Below, piece by piece: positions 20,186 to 31,018 of a stretch of 64,000 bases of DNA; positions within the stretch are counted from its first letter, which is position 1, and each line of letters opens with the position of its first letter. The notes below the pieces were generated by a model. It was not told where the DNA came from and made no database searches. It saw only the letters and a program-made list of their open reading frames with translations. This DNA comes from Ixodes scapularis (lineage: Eukaryota; Arthropoda; Arachnida; Ixodida; Ixodidae). The DNA lies in NCBI RefSeq assembly GCF_016920785.2, contig NW_024609880.1, forward strand, positions 60,525,292 through 60,589,291. The letters run 5' to 3'. Position numbers and translations under genes: made by a program.

Positions 20186-21922
20186 CAGAAATCTATTTTC
20201 GTGATCAATAATATTGAGTGAGGCACTTCGATACAATACTAGAATTTATTGGAAAACGATCGAGCACAATGATCTAATGGCAAGTCTTTATCAGGTACCG
20301 TCATGTAAACGTAAATACGCGAAGCGCGAAGCCCTTTACCGCCAAGGCAGACTCTATAAGCCACTATGGGCAAACTGATCGTTCACGTAGAGCAGGCACT
20401 AAACATCAATACGCTGTCCGAGTTTCTAAATTTGCAGCGAGGCCTCTACCTGATTTACCCGATATCGCAGAATTATTTCCGTTCCGTTTGCACCTCAAGG
20501 AAATACTCATGTTGCAGTTATAAAGTCGCTGCACACTGTAGACTGAATATTTTTGCACTTCATAAGGAAACATGTGCTTGGCTTACGAATGTGCATGACG
20601 ATATCATTTACATTTCTACGTAAACCAGATATACTCCCAAACGTTGGAAATATGCAAGAATTGGGACATTTTTAATTTCAACTATTCTGGCTTTGTTCTC
20701 CTCTTAAGTAAATGCATCCCAGTCGTCTTAATTCCCTCCTTCTCGTATTAACAATCAAGATATTCAGTCTGCAGTGTTTAGGGAACTGACACTAGCGATA
20801 GTTTCAACACCTAATATTTTATTTTAACACCAAAAATAACGTGCCACATTTTCATGCGAAGCATCAAGGAACAAATATGCGTTAACCATTTCTAATATCT
20901 GCTAAATATTTGTACTAAGATGACTCGAATTTATATTTATAACTTATAATAAATATATTATTCGTGGGTTCTTAAATGCTACAATAATACCACTACAGAT
21001 GCTTGCTATATTGTCGCTAAAGTATTAGTTGTATTATCTAGAGGAATGCAGTGAACTCTTACGTAAGGAGCGATTCCGTTCCTCTATTTTTCACGCAGCA
21101 GTCTGCCAAAAACAATATTTAAACACCTGCTAACTTTGCGTTTTGTGACCTTTACGAGGTTAAAAACAGCTATTACGGCCATTTCGTGTGACGTGTCACA
21201 CTACAAAATGAACATTTTAATTATTCGTCATGTATACACTGGCCCAACCACATTTTGACAGTGTGTTAGTACCTTTGAGCTGATGCGTCCGCCAAGCAAG
21301 CAGAAAATGTATGTTCAGTATATTTAGCCATGACAATAACCTCCGCCAATTTCTATGCCTAACTTTAAAGTTATAGAGTTATAGTGTACAAATATGAGTT
21401 TTCCTTATCTAGCATAAAGAGCGTTAGTTTTCCATTCATAGACACCGTCTGACTACACAAGGTGCCCAAGAAAAACCTAACTGAGACACTTTCTACAAAT
21501 TCCTGAACTGACAATGTCGTAGTGACCTACTTGAAAACTAACTTTACAAAATAAGACATGTTTCTGAAGACAGAATGTATATCTGTGGGGATTGGAACTT
21601 ACAAGAGATCGAAAGTGTACACATAAATATCATCAGTGGTCTAAAGGATGGACTCCTTGGGGCGAATAGGCTGCGAAAAAAAATCCACAAAATTTGTTCG
21701 GCTTCTTTTGCTCTGCGCGTGGAATCAGCACACTGGCTGGTACTTCGCCCGGAAAGCGAGCGTGCCGTCGGGTGAAGTTCGTGAGTTGTGTCGCATAATT
21801 CGCTTCCTGGAGTTCAGCCTTTACGAATTGAAGACACCCAGGGAAAACCAAAAACCACATCCAATAAGAAGGATGCATATGCATCCTGGTTCATCTGGTG
21901 CGATAAATTTAAGCGGAAAACA
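20186..21922. other. Intergenic 3' of cuticle gene 2; nothing recognised
   Basis: AT-rich. Frames up to 92 codons near 21575-21926 overlap the 3' flank of cuticle gene 2 and carry no motifs. No clear AATAAA for that gene was found in the first 300 bp past its stop. Confidence 0.45.
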
Positions 21923-23460
21923 CTAGTTCACCATAATTCCCGGCTTCGTCAGGTGTTTGAGGCTATGCTTCTTCTTCCTCGTGGGCTTCACAGGCTTCGG
22001 ATGGTTGTGAATTGGCGGTAGTTTAGACAGCAGCTTCCCGAGGGTAGAATCAGGGTCCACTTTCTCCCAGTGGTGCATATGTATGACTGCGTCGCCTGGA
22101 TAAGACGTTTCTGTGCCGGGTTCGTTAGTGCAGACATAGACGTGGTATCCAGTGGAGTCGGCCAAGTAGTGAACTTGTCTGTACAGTCCCTTCGCGTCCA
22201 TGTAGCCGTAGGTGCCCATGCGTACGTTGTCGGCATCAGTGATCTCTAGACTGTAGATGCGAGTTCCCAACTCATCTGTGTGGTCGTAGTGTATACTGTA
22301 CGGGGACTTCTCCTGCATCAAAACAACAAATAATGCCACCGTTTATTTATTTCTCTGTTTTGATTTTAAGAACCAGGGGACAGATTCCCGAAACTTTTTT
22401 GTCGCAAGAACGTTTTTGAGTATTCCCGAAGCAAAACTTACGAACATTTTGCTTCAGGAATATTCAAAAGTTTGTAACTTTTTATAACATAAATTTTTGA
22501 ACTTTTTTGTCGCAAGAAAATTTCGGAAATCTGGCCTCAGACCCTTCAGGAGTTGCTTGCCGCTAAAAGATTTACAAAGCTGTGCGATTTTTTTTTAAAC
22601 AGAATGAATGACGTACATAGTTAGATAACGCGTAAACCGGAATGTTGGTAGTCATTTAACATCGCGAAGAGCTCAGGCTTGGTAGACAGCAAAGGTTGTA
22701 GTAAAAAATAAAATCATGACGTTTTCGCGTTGTGCTGATTTTTTTTTTCTGTTTCATTATTTTACAACAATGACTGACGCGTCATCCTCTTATGTTATGC
22801 ACTATCGCTAGAGGCCCATGGCTGACGGTACTAACTATAAATAAATAAGTAAATAAATGAGACTTATCAATGCAGAATGGTAGGCTAGTTGATATTAGGA
22901 TGTCAAATAAATGATTGTGAAGTATGTTTGACACGATCAGTTTTAGAAACGTCTGTTCAATGTATCATATGCCGTCAATGAAACACCTCAAAAGTTTTTT
23001 TTACACCCTAGTTGAACGGTTCGACGGATTGGAGTATGCATCTTAATTGAAATACAGTATACGTTGAACGAACAACTGCCCGACCAGTTTTCTTCCTCAA
23101 CAGAAGAGAGTCGATTTGGAATCACCCTAATTACTAGCCTAACCTCTAAAGTTGTATTGTTACTTTCCACCACTCATGAGAAGGATATATCTAGGGGTAT
23201 CCGTACTTTAAATAATATCAAATAAAGAATGCGAAGTAAGCACGCGGCAAATACCTCAGAAAGTCAAACGGCTACTCACATTGTCCTCGGCATTATTTTT
23301 GATAGCTCGACCTTGAACTGCAACGACGGTCACCATATAGAGAAGGAGGACCTGAGAGTTAACGTCGAATCAAAAATCATTATAAACCCACCAAATTGCT
23401 GCAGCGATAGCAAGAATATACCTAATATATCAAAAACGATGAACTTACCTTGAGGATCAT
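21923..23460 (-). CDS. Cuticle protein, chelicerate CPR type, Lys/His-rich tail; gene 2
   Basis: Secreted cuticle protein. Exons: 23460-23449 (M-I-L-K, then GTAAGT), 23351-23280 (24 residues after CTCAG, then GTGAGT) and 22312-21923 (after GATGCAG, ending at a stop). All introns are phase 0; the product is 157 aa. The signal peptide is MILKVLLLYMVTVVAVQG with cleavage likely before RAIKNN. The RR core runs from SPYSIHYDHTDELGTR through GTYGYMDAKGLYR, HYLADSTGYHV and TNEPGT. Departures from its paralogues are YLAD for YVAD, and a Cys just before TNEPGT (VYVCTNEPGT), unusual because CPR proteins generally lack cysteine. The tail is basic (HNHPKPVKPTRKKKHSLKH). No TATA box was seen upstream. Exon 2 is too short to stand out as a frame and was found by splice consensus. 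Confidence 0.83.
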
Positions 23461-23464
23461 GACT

Positions 23465-25660
23465 GACTTTGACCCGATGTCTTCTGCGTCGCAGTGGATG
23501 TCACCGGGCAGATGACTACACGTCGACGACAATGAAGAACTTACAGCAGCACGTACGCTTCATTCGCACTTGCGTAGTCGAGAAAACCAGTGCCGTGCAG
23601 TCGCCGGACGAGATGATCGGTCGAACAAGGCTCGTGTAAGTCCCAGGAGAGAGGAGGCACCAATCGACGCAAAAGAAAATGTGTAGTTTTATCGGAACGG
23701 TGCTTGCCCCGTTCTGACACCCTTGAGAATCGGACTAGTTCACTTTTGGTGTTTCCGACGACCTTCACTTTATCGTCGGACTCCTCTTGAGCTGAAAGGC
23801 GGCAGTAGGTGAATGTAATGAGATGCGTGAGGCACGAGGCTCGAACCGCCACGCAACGGTATGTGGGCGAATCTTAGCGCGGAGCCGCCGCTTTCAGATG
23901 CATTCTCTCCGAGGCCATGTGCCGTGTCTAATCAATTATACTTGTAGATTGACACAAATGGGTGTCTTTGTTCCGTCTGAATTCTTGCTGATGATATGTG
24001 GCGGCTATGTCGAGCGCTCTAGCACCCGTGAACGATGGAAAAGTGGTGATGGTGAAGGAGAAAGAGAGGGGCAGAAAGGGATGAGCTTTAGCGTGATTGG
24101 TATACCCATTGTGCTATAGTGCACATCCAAGTACGGGAGAGGAATTTATTTCAGTGCTTGCTGGACCAAGCATCCCTGTTCGCTGCATGGGCAAGGGCGA
24201 ACTGGATAGTAAAGATCAAAGCGCACGGAATTAAAATTGTCTTGGCAGTTGTTCCAACGCCTTCTCTCTCTCCACAGGAGTCTTTTTTTTTTTTTGATAG
24301 ATATTTAGTTTGAAGGGTGTCGATAGAACTACTTTGGCGGCTTTCCAAAGCGGTGCATTCTCTTCATATTATCAATTGTTATCCCTGCCACTTTACATTC
24401 ATCAATATTAAGTTTGAAAACACAAGCCGTCATAAGTCTAAGGGTGTTTGTTCTTGGTCAAGGACATTTTTTTCTTCGGAAATCCGGAATAGCATAAAAG
24501 TTTTCAGCACAAGGAATCTATTGTTGCAGGAGGATAACCGATAAGAATACTACCGTCGCACTCAGTTTCCTTTTTGATGTGGTATTGATCAATACAGCGG
24601 GCTATGTTAGAATTGCATGTGTGAAGACATGTAGTTGTTATTTTAAAATAACGCTTATTTTACATTTAAATGCGCCATATCTTTTGAGACATATAAAGCA
24701 CTCTCAATGAAAAGAACATTTGTTTTTATTCAAGTTGTATTGCCGTATAAATATTTGATTTTCCATATTTCTACTTGCTATTATTCAGTCGCGCCTCACT
24801 CTAACAATCTCAATTATTGCTTTTGTAGTGTCTTCCTGCAAAGGTCAAAATGTAGCTAACAATGATTTAATTCGAGGGTATCTTTGATTGATACGTTTTA
24901 GTAGTTTGGACACATCTCCCGAGATCAAGAGCAAGAACACAATTGACGTAGTTCACTAAGAAAACAGCGATTTTCACATCAATAGCTATATATAGAAATT
25001 GACAAGACCACATTGTAGTTTCTTCCAGGCTAAAAAGCACTTAAGCACAAAGGAAGGACAGCTTGTTTCGGATGTACCTTGAAGAGCGTAGTCCCGTTTC
25101 ATTACGAAGTTACAGCTTAAAATCCCTGTGCGCTCCATACTCTCTGCTGCTTCTCCGCCTCTCCCATTTTTTCGTTGTTGATTATCTCACGAACGATTAA
25201 ATCCATAAACAAATACCCGAATACACAGTGCTATTGTATTGTCAACAGTTATTTTGACTGAGTTTTTGTTTTTATTGGTGACTGTCAACATGTCAGTGAG
25301 CCGTAAAGGCTCTGCTTCTGTAGTAAAATAGGGGTTAGTTTCGTACATCGCCATGTATTCTGCACTCCAAGAGATGATTGCTTGTTTAATTGCTCGCTTA
25401 CATTCCTTAGACCTGCTACTAAGATGATCAAAGCAAAATGGATTGATGAGGAAGTCCGAATCAAACGTTGGCTTTTGAACTTCAGTCTGCACCAAAAAAA
25501 AAAAAATAGAAAACGAAATGCCATATACGTTTGTTCCAAATAAACCTATATTTCGTGCATTGCCGTTCACTGGAATCGGGCCATTAATCACGTCTAGCTG
25601 ACAAGAATTTGACTTCTTTAAACGGCCAGGCGCCCAAGTGCATGACAGGGAAATTTGTCT
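23465..25660. other. Region between cuticle genes 2 and 3; no gene recognised
   Basis: Holds the presumed promoter of gene 2 (no TATA found). A GC-richer block at 23540-24120 is open in two directions without motifs; a GTAAGT-type donor on the minus strand at 23542-23537 could belong to an untranslated exon. The remainder is AT-rich with poly-T and poly-A runs. Confidence 0.4.
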
Positions 25661-25668
25661 TTTACACT

Positions 25669-25674
25669 TTTATT
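25669..25674 (-). promoter_or_regulatory. Poly(A) signal of cuticle gene 3
   Basis: AATAAA on the minus strand about 290 bp beyond the TAA at 25967-25969. It is the best-placed hexamer. Confidence 0.45.
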
Positions 25675-25966
25675 TATACCAAACAGAAAGAAGACACCAT
25701 ACAACACAAAAGTAAAGACAGCTATACGGCACTGCGACTATTAGTTGGCAATTTCCGCAGTCTTAATACAAGCACTACCTACTGGCATAATCAGTGCCTT
25801 TCATGAACACTAGAAGCTCACGCTAGCAGCATACGGACCGTATAGGAACGATTAGCTAGAGGTCACTTTTGCTTTAGTAAAACCGCTTTCGGTCAGCAAA
25901 ACACTAGGCTACACTCAGGCAAACGGGCGTAGGTAGATCTCTGTACGAAGATTCGAAAGAACAACT

Positions 25967-26622
25967 TTAGCGGCCTCGTGCGCGGCCAAGGGAGAGGTGA
26001 AGAACCGGAACGCTGTGGACCGCATGCAGTTGCACTGGAGTGGAGTGAACAGCATGAAGGGTCAAAGGAGCGTGATGTACGGTGTGTACGGCAACAGCCC
26101 TGGGCCTTGGAGCCGCTGCAATAGCGGCCACCACTGGAGCCTTAGAGTCGTAGCGAACATCAGCAGGCGCTGAAGACTTGGTGCCTGGCTCGTTTGTGTC
26201 TACGGTGGCACGGTAACCATTGCCGTCGGCCACGTACGTGACATAACGGTACGTGCCCGTGGCGTCGGTGTATCCGTATGATCCTGTCTTGGCGTTGTTG
26301 TTATCGCTGTTCTCTGAGTGGGTTGTCCGGGTACCGAAATCGTCCGTGTTGTCGTAGGAGAAGCTGTATGGCACCGGCGGCTGTGAGTGATACGTCAGGA
26401 AATTGTGTTAGCGTCATAGCTTCAGCGAAGCAAACTTTGTAAGGATTGACCCAAACACTAAATAAGAGGGTACTCACAGGATCCCGCTGGGCAATGACGT
26501 AGACAACAAGGCAGCAGAGGATCACCTGGAGATCACCAAAGGCGCATTTGCATGACTTCTATTCACACCAAACGCGGAGTTAAATAAAGACCAAGGTAAG
26601 TACCACTTACCTTTGACAGCAT
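25967..26622 (-). CDS. Cuticle protein, chelicerate CPR type, Ala/Val/His tail; gene 3
   Basis: Secreted chitin-binding cuticle protein. Exons: 26622-26611 (M-L-S-K, then GTAAGT), 26525-26478 (16 residues after CTCCAG, then GTGAGT) and 26380-25967 (after ACTCACAG, ending TAA). Introns are phase 0 and short (85 and 97 bp), so the gene is compact. The product is 157 aa. The signal peptide MLSKVILCCLVVYVIA precedes QRDP. The RR core is PYSFSYDNTDDFGTR, GSYGYTDATGTYR, TYVADGNGYRA and TNEPGT, close to gene 1. The tail has an AAIAAAPRPRAVAV stretch and repeats of the type LHAVHS-(T/V)-P-V, typical of cuticle tails that pack between chitin fibres. A TATA box lies 71-78 bp before the ATG. Confidence 0.92.
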
Positions 26623-26692
26623 GGTTCGGCTTCGATGTATAAATGGTAGAAACAAAATCCGAAACTGATACCTTTAGCCGATGGTGGCGGTT

Positions 26693-26700
26693 CTTATATA
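26693..26700 (-). promoter_or_regulatory. TATA box of cuticle gene 3
   Basis: TATATAAG on the minus strand, 71-78 bp upstream of the ATG at 26622, matching the spacing in gene 1. Confidence 0.7.
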
Positions 26701-26709
26701 CTGTGTCGC

Positions 26710-28165
26710 GCGGGCCTCCCGTAATATTCGAGGCTAATGTCCGGATGCTACTCTAAGTCGGGAGAGAAGGTGGGAATGACGAAGGACAGCTCGAAAGTCT
26801 TAGCATTTGTTTATGTTTAAATGGCCCACATATTTGTGTTAAATGTGTCCCAGCGAAGGGACACGGTTATGTAACCCTCAGCATAATTACAAGTGGTGCA
26901 CAACGCAGCCTTGGTTGATAGCATCGAACATGCGGCAAGAAGGTCGGAATCTGGAGCTTCTTCGCTTATCTCTAAGCTATTGAGAGGTTCGTAAGCTAAA
27001 AGGACAAGTTGTTTAAATGTCGCAAAAGTGTCGCGGTGAGAAGCGAGGCTTTCTAGACACATAAACATCTGTATGCACGTAGCAAGTGTTTCCCCTTCCT
27101 GACCCACTTGGACAACGTCCCAAGCTTACAAATCTTGATAGTCAGAACTGAAAACTTTGACCACGCAAAGTTCCGGCTATGTTGTGCTTCGGCCGTGCCA
27201 TGCATATGTAAACTAGTTGTTTTATGGAGTAGCTTCGGAAATGAAGTCAGCTGAGCCGCGTTATCGGTTTATTGTTGGCTGGTCATATCGTTGTCCACAT
27301 TATAATTTGCACTTAATTGTCGTTCCCATTAACGACGAAACACTGACGTAATTTCATTATTCAAATGCAGTCGAGTGCAGGTCATGGCACTAAATAATAA
27401 AACAAATTGCAATCTGACCTTTTGGGGTTTAGTTGTTTGCTTTGTGCAAGGGTGAGTTTGCTCCAACCCTTGTAAGAGTACTTTTTAGTATGTCATAGAA
27501 AGCGTAAATATAGACGTACTATGTTTTTTCCTCATTTCCTTGTCTGCGACATTATCAGGTCGAAAATATCAATAAATGCTGAAATATCGCTTTCTTGCTT
27601 TCTGTATAGACTTTTGCTTTCGTGCTATCTGAATAGATTTCGTTGAAAATCAGCATGATGACGGCACTGATTAGGTACGTCTAACAATATAATAGTTTTG
27701 TTGAAGCGGGTTGTTAGAAGTTTAATTTTTTCTCGTCTGGCATGTGATTTCCCACAATTTTAGGAGTGCATCGCATGTTATCGGTTTTGTATTAGAAATA
27801 TTATTGTGCTAAATACGCAGGTTAAGGCGGGTGTTAATTAATCATTTCTCCCCTGCTCTGTTTCCGCCTCTGTTCACCTTCCAATCCACTGCCACAACTT
27901 GGAGCAGCCAACCGAGACAGGCCGTCCAGATTAACCTCTCAGTTTTCTTCTCCTTATCTCATCTGCGAATTACGCGATTCAAATCAGCGAATAGTAGAGC
28001 TATTCCTGAAGTTGCCACATTCAATTGTTGATGTTCTTACTTTCGCGAGAATGTTACACATTTAAATACAATTCAGCGAAACGCGAAAGTAAGGCTGATG
28101 GTAGTTCATGTGATATGGGCTAGATCTTGTCACAACCTCTATAAGCAATCGCATTACTGAATTCT
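26710..28165. other. Upstream flank of cuticle gene 3; no gene recognised
   Basis: A 96-codon minus frame (27107-26817) has a protein-like composition (CIQMFMCLESLASHRDTF) but no start, splice or promoter support and no family I recognise. The rest is AT-rich without repeats that I could pair. Confidence 0.4.
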
Positions 28166-28167
28166 GT

Positions 28168-28662
28168 AGTTTTAGAGCGCAGCTCTTATGCGCCCGTTTC
28201 CGGCTTGAGCGGCGTCGCCGTCGGCGTAACCGCGCGGAGCATTATGGGTAAATTTCCCCACTAAATCTAGAGGAAAAATTTTCCCGCTAAATCTAGCTGA
28301 CAAATTTCCCCGCTAAATCTAGCGGATAAATTTCCTCGCTAAATCTAGCGGAAAAAATTTCACTCTAGCGGGAAAAATTTCCCCGCTAAATCTAGCGGAA
28401 AAAAATTCTCGGGGGGGGGGGTCACGTGACCCCGTGGTCACGTGACACACCCAAGTCACGTGACCCCACGTGACATTGGATGTGAACCCATCAATGTCAC
28501 GTGACCTTAGGTCACGTGACCACGCTCCCCCCCCCCCCCCCCCCCCCCGAGGTCACTTGACCCCCCCTCCCCCGAGAACACGTGAGCCTCAGTACCTTCC
28601 CCTCCTCGTCCTCAAGAGCTGCGCTCTAATTTGGCGTTACAGGGAGTTGTAAACAGCTTTAA
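28168..28662 (-). mobile_element. GAGCGCAGCTC-bounded repeat element, copy 3 (inverted), with GTCACGTGAC array
   Basis: In the opposite orientation to copies 1 and 2. It starts TTTAGAGCGCAGCTCTTA, CGCCCG, the GGCGTCGCCGTCGGCG block and AT-rich palindromic units (CCGCTAAATCTAGCGG type, 28255-28405). It ends with the purine/pyrimidine stretch, AAGAGCTGCGCTCTAA, and GTAAACAGCTTT, the counterpart of the AAAGACGTTTAC end. Between the minisatellite and the terminus lies a unique block of poly-G, E-box palindromes and poly-C (28411-28560). Confidence 0.7.
28421..28520. repeat. Array of five perfect GTCACGTGAC palindromes
   Basis: Perfect 10-bp palindromes at 28421, 28437, 28455, 28496 and 28511, plus a partial CACGTGAC at 28467. 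A 10-bp poly-G run lies directly before them and an about 20-bp poly-C run directly after. GTCACGTGAC is the consensus bound by TFEB/MITF/USF-class bHLH-zip factors (CLEAR/M-box). Whether it is used here is unknown. Confidence 0.8.
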
Positions 28663-29257
28663 TTTTTTTCTTGCACACTTAATCTAGCTGTACTCACTCC
28701 TACGACATATAGGGTGTTTGCTTTTAATTAGAACACACTTATTTAAAAAAATGGCTGTGGAAGGTGAACGAATGCGGTTTGCGCACGCGAGTTATGCGAC
28801 CAGGGAGTCATTATAAAGGGGGCTATTTTTGACGATAAGTTGAGTAATTAACTAAGACGTGTTAATTCTTTTTTTAATTAGTTGAAATAAACATATGATT
28901 TCAAATAGAAACTCACCGAGCGTCATCAAAAACCAATTAATCAGTCAGTTTTAGAAAACTGTGAAGCATGTGGTAAGCGCAAGGGCGCGCTATATTTTTC
29001 ACTTATGCAACAGGCACAACGCTGACGGGCCGAGAACGCGAATGTATAGACCGTTTTATCGTGGGTAGGGCCATTTTGAAAGCGAGAGAGAAAAGGAGAA
29101 AGGGCTACCGGCGCTTTCCCCCTTTCTGATTGTGTAGAAAGAGTAAAAGTCCCGGATGAGAGGCCTGGCCGGTGTTGGGCGTCTGCAGTGCCCCAACTTC
29201 GTTCGCGCTTTCTTCTACGTTTCAAACTCCCAAACTTAATTAGAGCCATGGTCTTCG

Positions 29258-29431
29258 ATGGCGACAGTTCCCCGGTCATCAGGACACCATTGCTGGATGA
29301 TAGGGTGCACGAATAACGACAGAAAGTGTCGAATACTGTCCGAGGACCTACGTAGCTTGCATGGAATCCGGCAAGGCAAGTACGGCTGGAATGTTTTTAA
29401 GCTCCATTGCTTTCCGCATGACTGGAAATGA
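29258..29431 (+). pseudogene. THAP-domain exon, left-arm copy (truncated)
   Basis: Reads MATVPRSSGHHCW, IGCTNND, ILSEDLRSLHGIRQGKYG and FPHDW, then TGA, so it stops before the second zinc pair. It is clearly the same sequence as the minus-strand frame from 30468 but with many changes, including loss of the spacing after FPHD. Confidence 0.6.
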
Positions 29432-30114
29432 TGAACCATTTATACATTTTTGCTTACAATGGCCTATTTCAACGTAGCCGCTTTTAGTTGTGCTCAACAA
29501 GCGATACACGAAACGGGAACCTCAATTAACTTTGTAAACGCCCGGAGCTCCTACATATCGTCTTGCTGTGCTGTTTTTATCTCCGTGTCCCTCTTCTTAT
29601 ATCTCCTTGCGAATGAACGACAAAGACGCTCTAGATGTACTTTTATCGAACCGCAGAAAGCCTCGGAAGCAGCTACGAATTATTTTACTATTCGATGCAA
29701 TATTTTAAGTACTCGTCTCCAATTTCTATCGCTGTCACGTTCGCTGCCGCTGCTCCCCCCGTCGCCACACTGGCGGATGCCATGATTTAAACAAAGAAAC
29801 GTGCACACTGGGCTCGAAAACGCAGATCACAACACGAGACGTTCCTGCAGCGACTATCAAGCGTCTCAAAGCGCCTTAGTCAACGGAAACAACCCACCAG
29901 CGGCACTTCAAGGAACACTTTTGTCGGCTCTCTGGTATCGCGCAGGAGATCGCGATTAAAAAAACAAACAAACAAACAATAGAACTACGTTTTCAAAAAT
30001 TTCCAGCCTCACCCGGCGGCGGAAATGAGCCTTTAACTAAGTGTTGTAGATGATAAAATCGAGTCGGTCAGCACTGCAAATTATCACTATTAAGATAAAT
30101 TCAGTTACGAAATT

Positions 30115-30468
30115 TTACAAGCTGAAGCAGCAGTTATCATGAGAAAACTCGCCCGCACATTGCGAGCGTGCCCCATGTTCATCGGCGGTACAGCGTTCGG
30201 TGCGCACTCCATTCACGAAATGTTCCGAGCGAAGTCGAGATGATGGCGTGGAGGAAACGCCTTTTCGGTTGACGGACGCAATCCACCGCCGCCGGAGACA
30301 GGGGTCATGTGGAAAGCGATGGAGCTCAAAGACATTGCAGCCGCTTTTGCCTTGCCGGGTTCCTTGCAAGCTACATATGTCCTCGGACAGTATTCTATGC
30401 TTTCTGTTTTTATTCCTGCACCCTATGACGCAGCAATGGTGTCCCGGTGACCGGGGGACTGTTGCCAT
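30115..30468 (-). pseudogene. THAP-domain exon, right-arm copy (zinc ligand lost)
   Basis: THAP domains are C2CH zinc fingers that bind DNA and head the transposases of P-type elements. The 117-codon frame has CCVIGC (first Cys pair), the FPHDP...RRRW-x-A-x(2)-R core, and SRLRSEHF where C-x2-H-F is expected. The third ligand is thus Arg instead of Cys, a one-base change. Downstream FVNGV resembles the usual end of the domain. After it comes unrelated sequence ending at 30115. Probably non-functional as a zinc finger. Confidence 0.65.
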
Positions 30469-31018
30469 CGAAGCCCGTAGCTATAATTAAGTTTGCGAGT
30501 TCAAAACAGAAAAGAAAGCGCGAACGAAGTTGGGGCACAGCAGACACCCAACACCGGCGAAGCCTCTCATCCGGGACTTTCACTCTTTCTACACAATCAT
30601 AAAGGGGGAAAGCGCCGGTAGCCCTTTCCCCTTTTCTCTCTCGCCCACTTTCAGTAAAACGGTCTATAGATTATCATCTGCGCTTTCGGACCGCCAACAT
30701 TGGGCCTGTTGCACGGCTGGAAACTTTAGCGCACCCCGGCACATATCATGTGCTCCTAATGTGTCTACAATGGACTCATTTAGTGGTTTTCGGTGATGCT
30801 CAGCATGTTTCTAACTAAAAGCAGATGTTAATTTCCACGAATTAAAAAATATATATTTAAAAAAGAGCTTAGTTAATTATTCTACCTATCGCGAGGAATA
30901 GCCCCCTATATTATGCTTCCCCGGCCGAATAATTCCCGAGCACAGGACGCAATAGGCTTCCTTTTAAAGGTCTATTTGTTTTTATTAAACCTAATCTATA
31001 TATACTGAAACACTCTGT

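Larger units (their letters stand above)
28711..31018. mobile_element. Foldback DNA transposon with THAP-coding inverted arms
   Basis: Long inverted arms run from about 28711-29430 and back from about 31018-30230. Mirrored landmarks include TATAGGGTGTTT / ACACTCTGT at the ends, AGGGGGCTATT, AATTAACTAAG, ATCA(A/C)(A/C)GAAAACCA, CTCTCATCCGGGACTT, GGGGAAAGCGCC and the start of a THAP-domain coding exon. The centre (about 29450-30110) is unique. Arms that carry the 5' coding end of a THAP transposase resemble Galileo and other P-superfamily foldbacks. The superfamily is inferred, because no catalytic domain remains. Confidence 0.6.

Noticed and set aside
26817..27107. A protein-like 96-codon minus-strand frame with several Cys
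   Set aside because: No start context, promoter or partner exon, and no family that I recognise. Left unannotated.
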